Assembly (NCBI GenBank): GCA_016209865.1
Contig: JACQVL010000034.1
Coordinates: 1-9,517, forward strand
DNA: 9,517 nucleotides
Source: Candidatus Latescibacterota bacterium
GTDB taxonomy: Bacteria > JAAXHH01 > JACQVL01
Reading direction: 5' to 3'
The notes under the pieces are model-generated. The model did no database searches. It was not told the origin of the DNA and was given only the letters and a program-made list of their open reading frames with translations. The position numbers and the translations under genes are program-made. How positions within the stretch are numbered: the stretch's first letter is position 1; each line of letters opens with the position of its first letter. Positions 1 through 5,733 of the stretch are shown in pieces.

Positions 1-1
1 G

Positions 2-148
2 CAGTCCGCTTCCCATCCGGAGCGGGTCGATCAGTATCTCCTGACCCCAACGCTGCAGTACATCCGGTCGTTCCTCCGTCTGTACGACGCCGGCCGGTAC
101 CGGACGTACTGGGATATCGGGACGGCGGACTACATTCGGTCACGATAG
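2..148 (+). CDS. C-terminal end of an unrecognised protein (partial)
   Basis: An open frame enters from the left edge and ends at TAG 146-148, giving 48 residues. The tail is rich in aromatic and charged residues (for example LQYIRSFLRLYDAGRY, then YWDIGTADYIRSR), which looks like the helical end of a soluble protein and not like random GC-rich reading frame. Of the three forward frames this is the most protein-like, but I do not recognise the family and no catalytic motif is visible in so short a piece. It lies on the same strand as everything else and is separated from the next gene by about 590 nt containing a repeat and a promoter, so it probably belongs to a separate transcription unit. 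Confidence 0.5.
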   Translation, partial: QSASHPERVDQYLLTPTLQYIRSFLRLYDAGRYRTYWDIGTADYIRSR

Positions 149-195
149 CGTGGGGTCGCCCCTTTTATTAAATTTTTGGATTGCCGAGTCTTGAA

Positions 196-272
196 CCTCA
201 CCCCTACGCCCCCAGCCCCCTTCCCCTCTCCGCTTGCGGAGAGGGGAAGGGGGAGCGGGGGATGAGGTGAGG
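196..272. repeat. 77-nt palindromic intergenic repeat
   Basis: The core is a perfect 18-nt inverted repeat: 216-233 is the reverse complement of 236-253, with TT at the centre. The outer arms also match. CCTCACC at 196-202 pairs with GGTGAGG at 266-272, and CCCCC at 209-213 pairs with GGGGG at 257-261, separated by short unpaired stretches. The C-rich left arm and G-rich right arm resemble the short palindromic repeats scattered between genes in many environmental genomes. There is no T-tract on either side, so a simple intrinsic terminator is less likely, although the element lies 47 nt after the upstream stop codon and could still end or stabilise that transcript. No transposase is nearby. 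Confidence 0.75.
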
Positions 273-320
273 TGTGAGGGCAGGAGGCGTAGTCCAAAAT
301 ATTATCTGACAAGAAAAGAG

Positions 321-349
321 TTGACGAAGGGCGCGTTTCGTGCTATTAT
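321..349 (+). promoter_or_regulatory. Sigma70-like promoter
   Basis: TTGACG (321-326) and TATTAT (344-349) are separated by exactly 17 nt, close to the consensus housekeeping promoter. The preceding 20 nt are A-rich (ACAAGAAAAGAG), which stands out in this GC-rich DNA. Transcription would start near 356. The first downstream gene begins at 739, so this is the probable promoter of the large secreted protein, with a leader of nearly 400 nt. It could also drive an independent small RNA from the intergenic region. Confidence 0.6.
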
Positions 350-355
350 TGTCAC

Positions 356-738
356 TGTTCCCCCCCAGGTGATGGGCATCATCGTCATGGGGGATGAGAA
401 CCCTATCTTGGAAGAGTAGTCAGCCGTCCACCGCAGGCTGTCCGCCTGGACGAGTGCTGGAACAAGCGCTCCACGCCTGCAACAGTCTGACGGCGTGCTG
501 GACGAGCGTGTCTCCCTGTTCTCTCGATGTTCACATCCTGGTCACCCCGGTCTGCTCGGCTGGCCGCGCTGGACAGAGTCCGGCCCGGCCAAGAGCGCAC
601 ACCGCGCTGACGCTGACGTGTCACGAAGGGAGGTGACGGTCACCCTTAGAGCAGTGAATCTCTAGCTCGTGTCATTGTCTACTGTGTCCTTTCCCATTTC
701 CCAGTTTCCATTTCCCATTATCGTGGAGGATGTCACCC
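356..738 (+). promoter_or_regulatory. Long structured 5' leader or untranslated RNA
   Basis: Between the promoter and the start at 739 there is no convincing gene, but there are several stable hairpins. The strongest is 562-574 with 578-590: 13 positions with one mismatch and one G-U pair, loop AGA, extended by T561-A591 and by GCTC 554-557 with GAGC 593-596. A second fold is CAGGC/GCCTG around 434-448, competing with GTCCA 426-430 / TGGAC 447-451. A third is the near-palindrome GGTGACGGTCACC at 632-644. GGTGAC 632-637 can also pair with GTCACC at 541-546, so two folds compete. A 15-codon frame (372-419) follows CAGGTG, but nothing else supports it. I could not match the region to a known riboswitch class, 6S RNA, RNase P RNA or tmRNA. 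It may be a regulatory leader or a separate small RNA. Confidence 0.4.
689..719. repeat. Degenerate heptamer repeat, TTTCCCA type
   Basis: Four near-copies of TTTCCCA lie head to tail: TTTCCCA at 690-696, TTTCCCAG at 697-704, TTTCCA at 705-710 and TTTCCCA at 711-717. The run ends 7 nt before the GGAGG of the secreted-protein gene. Its period and purine/pyrimidine strand bias resemble the G-rich heptamer run that follows the same gene, although the unit differs. It falls inside the untranslated leader and has no coding potential that I can see. Confidence 0.6.
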
Positions 739-3555
739 ATGAAAGCGGGTAATTGGCGAGTTGTTTTAGGAAGTGTGGCTCTGTGTCTTGTGCTCAGTCT
801 CTTTGCGGCAGCCTCAGCCTGGGCAAGCCATTTCCGGTACGGGGTTCTGAGTTGGGAACCCACGGGCACTCCCGGAGAGGTGAAATTCTCTCTCACCCTG
901 GCAGTCCGGCGGGATGATGTCTCCTACCTCGGCTCCCATGCGGACGGGTTTGCGCAAACAGGGGACATCATCACCGAAGATGTCGGAAGCACCTCACTGC
1001 TCTTCGGCGATGTGTCCGAGACAGGAATCCTCCAGTTCCGCGTCACGGCGTTCAGCCAGGGCGAAAACTGGCTTATCGGAGAGGCGCTCAACCCCGGCAC
1101 GACCGATGCCGGGATCCTGCATACGTACGCTGGCCCTGGACAATACGTTGCCGAGATCTTTTCGAGTGCCCGTATCTCCGGCCTGAATAACCGCGCCGCC
1201 GGACAATATCGTCTTCAAACGATTGTCGATCCCTTCGCGGGTAACCGGTCGCCGATCTCCACGATGGTCCCGGTTGCCAACATCCCTGAGAGTCCTTCCG
1301 CCACGTTCACGGTTCCTGGGTCAGACCCGGACGGGGACAGCATCCGGTTCCGGCTTTCGACTGAAGAAGAGGCGACGGGTGATTTAATCCTCGCCCATCC
1401 TCCAGGGCTGAGCATCGACCCCAATACCGGAGTGGTGACCTGGGATAACACCGGGCTCGATCAGGTCAACTTCTGGACCACCCAGGTGGTCATCGAAGAC
1501 CTGGATGGCTCAGGGAACGTCAAGACCAAGATCCCCGTCGATTTTATGATGCGGATCGTCGCCCAGGTCGGGAATCCGCCAGTGTGCGAAGTCAATCCTC
1601 CCGGCCCGTTCGTGGTCACTCCGGGCCAGCCCATTTCCTTCACGGTCACCGGGACGGACCCGGACGGTGACATCCTTGAGTTGAACACCGGCGGATTGCC
1701 GGGCGGCGCCATGATGACGCCGGGCCTGCCCATCTCCGGCCCGTCCGGGATCAACAGCACGTTTAACTGGACCCCCCAGCCCGGGGATGCCGGATCGTAT
1801 GTTGTGATCTTCTCCGTCACGGACGATGATGGCAACCAGTCGCTGTGCAGCGCCAGCATCCGGGTCGACCAAGGTCCTCCTCCGCCACGGCTGTACGCCC
1901 CGGAGAAGATCAACTTCGGGGGGGTGTACCTGGGGCAGAGAGTGCCGTACGATTTCTATGTCACCAATGTCAGCGATGTCCCGGTGACGATCTCGGGGTT
2001 CTCTGCGCCGCAAGGGGACCACAGTAGCTTCTTCGACGTGTTCGTCGAGGTCTCCCTCCCGCACACGTTGCAGCCGAATGAGTCGCTGCTCTTTCATACG
2101 ACCTTCAGACCAGAGGAAGAGATCCTCTACAACAGTTTCTTTGATATCTTTACTGACGATCTGGCGCATCCCGCGATGCGGGTCAACCTCTGCGGGCAGG
2201 GCGTCATCCCCCCGACGATGCTGCATTTCACGGAGGCGTTTGCCCGACCGGGCGGCAATGCGATCGTGGACCTGATCCTGGATTCGCCCGGCCAGCATGT
2301 GGCCGGCATCCAGTTCAAGCTCCAGCCCTACTGCGGCCCCGACCCCACCTGGTATGCCCGGCTCATCGGGGTCGTCAACGATCTGCCCCCGGACTACACG
2401 GTCGTCTTCAGTACGGACCCCAACACCAACATCTCGACAGTGCTGGTGTTCTCCACCAGTGGGGCCCCCATCCCCGGCGACCATCACCGGATCATCGAGT
2501 TGGTCTTTGCGATCGATCCGGGGACGCCCTTCGGGAAGTGGATTGATCTGGTGACCTGGGATGTCATTGTCTCCGACCCCAACAGCCAGCCGATTCCGTT
2601 CCAGCTCTGGCAAGGGAAGATTCACATCGGGATTCCCGGCGACGATGACCTGGATGGCCGGCATACCGTCCTAGATATCATCAAGGAGATCAAAATTATC
2701 TTAGGGCGCTTACCGTCTCCGCAGGAGCCGTTCGACTTCTTCCTGGCCGATGCCAACGGCGACGGCTGGATTGACGTCCGGGACATCGTCTGGAAAGTCA
2801 ACGTGATCCTGTATTGGGATGGAATCCCGCCGATGGGCGGGCCGCCCACGAAGGTGATCGCCGACGGGCCGACGAGTCCGGTGACGGTCAGCCTGGGGAC
2901 CGTCCAGACCTTGGCCGGCACCCAGTTGGCTGTGCCGGTAACGCTCCAGGCCAATGGCGCGATCGCCGGGCTGCAGGCGACGTTCACGTTCGACGCGGCG
3001 CACCTCCAACTCGGCACGCCCCAATTAGTGGGTGCAGCGGCGGGGATGACTCTGCAGAGTCAGGTGGTCGATGGGAAATTGCAGGTCATCATCTACAGCG
3101 CGACCGGGCAGGTCATCCCGGCGGGCAGTGGGACGACCCTGCTGATTCCGGCGACACTGTTAGGTGAAGGGGCGCCGGAGTTACGGCTGGCCGACGTGCT
3201 GTTAGCCGACCGGGGAGCGCAGGCGATCCCGGCGGTCGTGGGCACGGGGACGGTGAAGGTGGCTCCGCTGCCAACGGCGTTTGCGCTGAAGGGCGCGCGG
3301 CCGAACCCGTTCAACCCGACGACGCGGCTGGCCTACGAGGTGCCGAAGGCGGCGCACATCGTCTTAGCGGTGTACAACCTGTTAGGCCAGGAAGTCATCC
3401 GCTTAGTGGATGCCGAGCAGCAACCGGGCCGGTATGAGGTCGTCTGGAACGGGCGGAATGCGCAGGGGCTGTCGGTGGCCAGCGGGGTGTATCTGTACCG
3501 GCTGACGAGCAGCACCGGGTTCAGTGAGACCAAACGCATGACGTTGCTGAAGTGA
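739..3555 (+). CDS. Secreted multidomain protein with cohesin-like, dockerin and C-terminal sorting-type domains
   Basis: The start is ATG 739: GGAGG at 725-729 is spaced 9 nt from it, whereas the in-frame ATG at 730 overlaps that site. The product is 938 residues. A signal peptide (1-29) has a positive N-end, a hydrophobic core and an A-W-A cleavage site before SHFRYG. After an N-terminal domain (30-165) come two Ig/cadherin-like domains with DPDGD motifs (about 170-275 and 278-376; the first has the putative-Ig signature PPGLSIDPNTGVVTW) and an ASH-like domain (about 383-489). A cohesin-like domain (about 494-631), a dockerin with two calcium loops (D635/D637/D639/D646 and D671/N673/D675/D682) and a second cohesin-like domain (about 704-841) follow. 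The end (about 846-938) is a FlgD-Ig / type IX sorting-type domain with PNPFNPTT and a final KRMTLLK. It has no enzymatic domain, so it is probably a cell-surface or extracellular scaffold or adhesin. The domain calls come from reading motifs; the exact ligand is unknown. Confidence 0.85.
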   Translation: MKAGNWRVVLGSVALCLVLSLFAAASAWASHFRYGVLSWEPTGTPGEVKFSLTLAVRRDDVSYLGSHADGFAQTGDIITEDVGSTSLLFGDVSETGILQFRVTAFSQGENWLIGEALNPGTTDAGILHTYAGPGQYVAEIFSSARISGLNNRAAGQYRLQTIVDPFAGNRSPISTMVPVANIPESPSATFTVPGSDPDGDSIRFRLSTEEEATGDLILAHPPGLSIDPNTGVVTWDNTGLDQVNFWTTQVVIEDLDGSGNVKTKIPVDFMMRIVAQVGNPPVCEVNPPGPFVVTPGQPISFTVTGTDPDGDILELNTGGLPGGAMMTPGLPISGPSGINSTFNWTPQPGDAGSYVVIFSVTDDDGNQSLCSASIRVDQGPPPPRLYAPEKINFGGVYLGQRVPYDFYVTNVSDVPVTISGFSAPQGDHSSFFDVFVEVSLPHTLQPNESLLFHTTFRPEEEILYNSFFDIFTDDLAHPAMRVNLCGQGVIPPTMLHFTEAFARPGGNAIVDLILDSPGQHVAGIQFKLQPYCGPDPTWYARLIGVVNDLPPDYTVVFSTDPNTNISTVLVFSTSGAPIPGDHHRIIELVFAIDPGTPFGKWIDLVTWDVIVSDPNSQPIPFQLWQGKIHIGIPGDDDLDGRHTVLDIIKEIKIILGRLPSPQEPFDFFLADANGDGWIDVRDIVWKVNVILYWDGIPPMGGPPTKVIADGPTSPVTVSLGTVQTLAGTQLAVPVTLQANGAIAGLQATFTFDAAHLQLGTPQLVGAAAGMTLQSQVVDGKLQVIIYSATGQVIPAGSGTTLLIPATLLGEGAPELRLADVLLADRGAQAIPAVVGTGTVKVAPLPTAFALKGARPNPFNPTTRLAYEVPKAAHIVLAVYNLLGQEVIRLVDAEQQPGRYEVVWNGRNAQGLSVASGVYLYRLTSSTGFSETKRMTLLK

Positions 3556-3560
3556 GGCTC

Positions 3561-3595
3561 GGGGTTCGGGATTAGGGATTCGGGGTTCGGGAAGA
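3561..3595 (+). repeat. G-rich heptamer repeat (GGGRTTM)
   Basis: Starting 5 nt after the stop codon of the secreted-protein gene there are four contiguous heptamers: GGGGTTC 3561-3567, GGGATTA 3568-3574, GGGATTC 3575-3581 and GGGGTTC 3582-3588, followed by a decayed GGGAAGA. Four G-runs of at least three, separated by 3 to 4 nt, also fit the standard G-quadruplex pattern on the coding strand. Similar short heptamer repeats are known in other bacteria (for example the STRR sequences of cyanobacteria); I do not claim this is the same family. Confidence 0.7.
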
Positions 3596-3616
3596 GCAAC
3601 CGGACCCCGGCATCCC
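3575..3616 (+). terminator. Hairpin after the secreted-protein gene, possible terminator
   Basis: Bases 3575-3590 pair with 3600-3616 over 16 base pairs, with two G-U pairs and one bulged C at 3611, around the 9-nt loop GAAGAGCAA. The left arm is built from two units of the heptamer repeat. The hairpin lies 20 nt downstream of the TGA and separates the secreted-protein gene from the following operon, which fits transcription termination or 3'-end protection. No T-tract follows (CGCTCCGTGTG), so it is not a textbook intrinsic terminator. Confidence 0.4.
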
Positions 3617-3632
3617 CGCTCCGTGTGCACCC

Positions 3633-3687
3633 AACGGCCCGATCAGGGGAGGGGGAGTTTAACACCCTCCTGTCTGGTCGGGCCGTT
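3633..3687 (+). promoter_or_regulatory. Long leader hairpin before the RraA-like/hut operon
   Basis: AACGGCCCGATCAG (3633-3646) pairs with CTGGTCGGGCCGTT (3674-3687): 14 base pairs with a single G-U. Inside, GGAGGG 3648-3653 pairs with CCCTCC 3665-3670, leaving the loop 3654-3664. The stem ends 6 nt before the ribosome binding site GGAGG (3694-3698). An alternative fold is visible: CCAACG 3631-3636 is the reverse complement of CGTTGG 3690-3695, which would break the base of the first stem and cover the start of the ribosome binding site. The element could be an attenuator, a translation switch or only an RNA-stabilising hairpin. Only TTT follows the stem, so a strong terminator is less likely. 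I saw no clear promoter in 3556-3632. Confidence 0.45.
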
Positions 3688-3708
3688 TGCGTTGGAGGAA
3701 AACGACAC

Positions 3709-4374
3709 ATGGATGGACAGGACGATCAAGAATTGTTTGACAGAATGACGCGGGAGTTGTATTCTGCTGTCATCGCGGATGCCCTGGACAGCGCCGGGGC
3801 TCGCACTCAGATCCTGCGCCACGATATTCGTCCGCTCTACCCGGAGGCCATCGTCGTCGGCCGGGCGTTCACCGTTCTCTCAGTGGATGTGTACACCATC
3901 CCCGAAGAACCGTACAAGATGGAGTTGGAGGCGGTTGATCGCCTGAAGCCGGGGGATGTGCTCGTCGCCACGACCAACGGCTCAACCCGCAGCAGCCTGT
4001 GGGGAGAACTGTTGTCGACCGCGGCGCGGGCGCGCGGGGCACGCGGGGCGGTGATCGACGGGCTGACGCGGGATACGTTGGGGATTATCCGGATGCGGTT
4101 TCCGGTGTTCGTCCGGGGCATCGCTTCGTATGACTCGAAAGGCCGGAGCGACGTCATCGCGTACGGCGTGCCCATCCAGTGCGGCGATGTGCTGGTCAAC
4201 CCCGGCGACATCATCTTCGGCGATCACGATGGGCTGGTCGTCATCCCGCAAGCGATCGAGCGCGAGGTGATCGAGGCGGCGCTCGAGAAGGCACGCGGGG
4301 AGAACACGGTCAAACAGGCACTCGAGAACGGGATGTTAGCGACCGACGCGTTCGCGAAATATGGAATCTTGTGA
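3709..4374 (+). CDS. RraA family protein / HMG-aldolase-like
   Basis: This 221-residue protein has the usual length and motifs of the RraA / 4-hydroxy-4-methyl-2-oxoglutarate aldolase family. Visible are GRAFTV near 51-56, the GDVLV strand near 82, LWGELLSTAA (97-106), the active-site signature GAVIDGLTRD (113-122; R121 binds substrate and D122 the metal in characterised aldolases), VNPGDIIFGDHDG (163-175) and VVIP. The start is ATG 3709, 10 nt after GGAGG; an upstream GTG at 3625 would put a strong hairpin in the coding region and lacks a binding site. Family members are metal-dependent aldolases/oxaloacetate decarboxylases, or regulators of RNase E in enterobacteria. The R-D pair suggests an enzyme here. 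It overlaps hutI by 14 nt, so the two are co-expressed, but no RraA-type step is known in histidine breakdown and the substrate is unknown. Confidence 0.88.
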   Translation: MDGQDDQELFDRMTRELYSAVIADALDSAGARTQILRHDIRPLYPEAIVVGRAFTVLSVDVYTIPEEPYKMELEAVDRLKPGDVLVATTNGSTRSSLWGELLSTAARARGARGAVIDGLTRDTLGIIRMRFPVFVRGIASYDSKGRSDVIAYGVPIQCGDVLVNPGDIIFGDHDGLVVIPQAIEREVIEAALEKARGENTVKQALENGMLATDAFAKYGIL

Positions 4375-5620
4375 CCTCCTCATCACCGGCGCATCCCAGC
4401 TCATCACGATGCACACCGGCGCGGCGTGGCCGAGAGCCGGGCCCGGCATGGCTGAGCTGGGGCTGATCGAAGACGGCGGAGTGGCGGTTCGCGCGGGCCG
4501 AATCCTCGCCGCCGGGCCGAGCGCTGATCTCCGGAGTCGGTTCGAAGCGCCGGTGGTGATCCAGGCGGCCGGCAAGGTGGTGATGCCCGGTCTCGTCGAC
4601 CCGCATACCCATCTGGTCTTCGCCGGTTCTCGTGAGAACGAGTTCGAGCTACGGTTGGCCGGGATCAGCTACCAGGAGATCGCCCGTCGCGGCGGCGGCA
4701 TCCTCTCGACCGTACGGGCGACGCGCGCCGCCTCGCGTGAGGCGCTCATCGAACAGGCCCGCGCCCGGCTCGACCGGATGCTGCGGTGGGGCACGACGAC
4801 GGTTGAGGCCAAGAGCGGGTACGGCCTCTCGACGGCGGATGAACTCAAACAACTCGACGTGGCCAAAGCCCTGAACGACGAAGGGCCGGTCACGATCGTA
4901 TCGACGTTCATGGGCGCGCACGAAGTCCCCGCCGAGCATCGGACGGACCGGCGCCGGTATCTCGACGGGCTGATCGCTGAAACCATCCCCCGAGTGGCCG
5001 AAGCGGGCCTGGCCGTCTTTAACGACGTCTTCTGCGAGACGGGGGTGTTCACGCCGGACGAATCCCGCGCTATCCTCGAAGCAGGCGTCCGGTGCGGCCT
5101 CCGCCCGAAGGTACACGCGGATGAGTTGTCCTCGTGCGGGGGGGGGGAGCTGGCGGGCCAGGTGGGCGCGATCTCGGCCGACCACCTCGTCCATCCGTCG
5201 GATGCAGGACTGGACGCGCTGCGCCAGCATGGGGTCATGGCGGTCCTGCTGCCCGGGACGAGCTTCTGCCTCCGGAGCCGGTATGCCCCGGCCCGCCGTA
5301 TGATCGAGATGGGCATCCCCGTCGCCCTGGCCACAGACCTCAACCCCGGCTCCTGCCCGATCGAGGCGATGCCGATCATCATCGGGCTTGCCTGCCTCAA
5401 CTTAGGACTGACGCCAGCGGAGGCGCTCACCGCCGCCACGGTGAACGCCGCATGTGCGATCGGCCTGGGCGATCGCATCGGCCGGCTGTCCGCCGGCCTG
5501 GAGGCTGACCTGCTCATCCTGGATCTCCCGGATTATCGGGGGATTCCGTACTACTTCGGCCGGAATCCGGTGGAGACGGTGGTGAAGGCAGGACGGATCG
5601 TGTGGGAATGGAGAACATAG
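4361..5620 (+). CDS. hutI: Imidazolonepropionase
   Basis: HutI hydrolyses 4-imidazolone-5-propionate to N-formimino-L-glutamate, the third step of histidine degradation, in the cytoplasm. The 419 residues match the family's normal length. The amidohydrolase metal and active-site motifs are all present: HTH at 82-84, KSGYG at 151-155, GAHEVP with H187, HADE with H252 and E255, ADH near 273-275, and ATDLNPGS with D326. The C-terminal segment (ADLLILDLPDY, then PVETVVKAGRIV) closes the composite beta-sandwich domain. The start at 4361 lies within the end of the RraA-like gene (14-nt overlap) and has no clear ribosome binding site, so translation probably depends on the upstream gene. A G10 run at 5138-5147 encodes the glycines after HADELSSC. 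The stop codon abuts an inverted repeat that precedes ftcD. Confidence 0.96.
   Translation: MESCDLLITGASQLITMHTGAAWPRAGPGMAELGLIEDGGVAVRAGRILAAGPSADLRSRFEAPVVIQAAGKVVMPGLVDPHTHLVFAGSRENEFELRLAGISYQEIARRGGGILSTVRATRAASREALIEQARARLDRMLRWGTTTVEAKSGYGLSTADELKQLDVAKALNDEGPVTIVSTFMGAHEVPAEHRTDRRRYLDGLIAETIPRVAEAGLAVFNDVFCETGVFTPDESRAILEAGVRCGLRPKVHADELSSCGGGELAGQVGAISADHLVHPSDAGLDALRQHGVMAVLLPGTSFCLRSRYAPARRMIEMGIPVALATDLNPGSCPIEAMPIIIGLACLNLGLTPAEALTAATVNAACAIGLGDRIGRLSAGLEADLLILDLPDYRGIPYYFGRNPVETVVKAGRIVWEWRT
5138..5147 (+). repeat. G10 homopolymer inside hutI
   Basis: Ten consecutive G residues encode Gly-Gly-Gly plus flanking codon positions (C-G-G-G-E, residues 259-263). The region just after HADE is also glycine-containing (GG-A/G-EL) in other imidazolonepropionases, so the frame as given is intact. 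A single-base slip would truncate the enzyme before D326. Confidence 0.8.
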
Positions 5621-5700
5621 CAGAGGAGCAGAGGGGCAAGGGAGCAGGGGAGAAGGCAGTCTTTTTCCCCTCTGCTCCTTCGCTCCTCTGCCCCTCTGCA
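5619..5700. repeat. Purine/pyrimidine-armed inverted repeat between hutI and ftcD
   Basis: The left arm 5619-5654 (AGCAGAGGAGCAGAGG...) and right arm 5665-5700 are imperfect reverse complements over 36 nt. I count 29 exact matches; six of the seven differences are transitions, three of which become G-U pairs in RNA. The 10-nt loop is GGCAGTCTTT. The element begins inside the hutI TAG. The arms are themselves built from repeating GCAGAGG/GGAGCA words, typical of scattered intergenic repeats. There is no T-tract after the right arm. The hairpin may set the hutI/ftcD expression ratio, but it is more simply a repeat that landed in the operon. Confidence 0.75.
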
Positions 5701-5733
5701 CTTTTTGCGGTGAGTGTTCGTGGAGTATCTGTC

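Noticed and set aside
372-419. Possible 15-codon leader peptide MGIIVMGDENPILEE
   Set aside because: It lies just after the promoter and follows CAGGTG, but the binding site is weak and there is no codon run or attenuator that would support a regulatory peptide.
394-636. 80-codon forward and 73-codon reverse frames in the intergenic region
   Set aside because: Both translations look random (Ser/Arg/Pro-rich, no motif), have no good ribosome binding site and sit on top of the predicted RNA hairpins.
149-738. Search for a tRNA, known riboswitch, 6S RNA, RNase P RNA or tmRNA
   Set aside because: No cloverleaf, CCA-end pattern or conserved core of these RNAs could be recognised by reading.
1510-2664. 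Long reverse-strand open frame of 384 codons inside the secreted-protein gene
   Set aside because: It is antisense to a gene with a signal peptide, ribosome binding site and clear domains, its translation has no recognisable domain, and such shadows are common in GC-rich DNA.
3625-3708. Earlier GTG start for the RraA-like gene
   Set aside because: It would place a 20-bp hairpin in the coding region and lacks a ribosome binding site, whereas ATG 3709 has GGAGG at proper distance and fits the family length.
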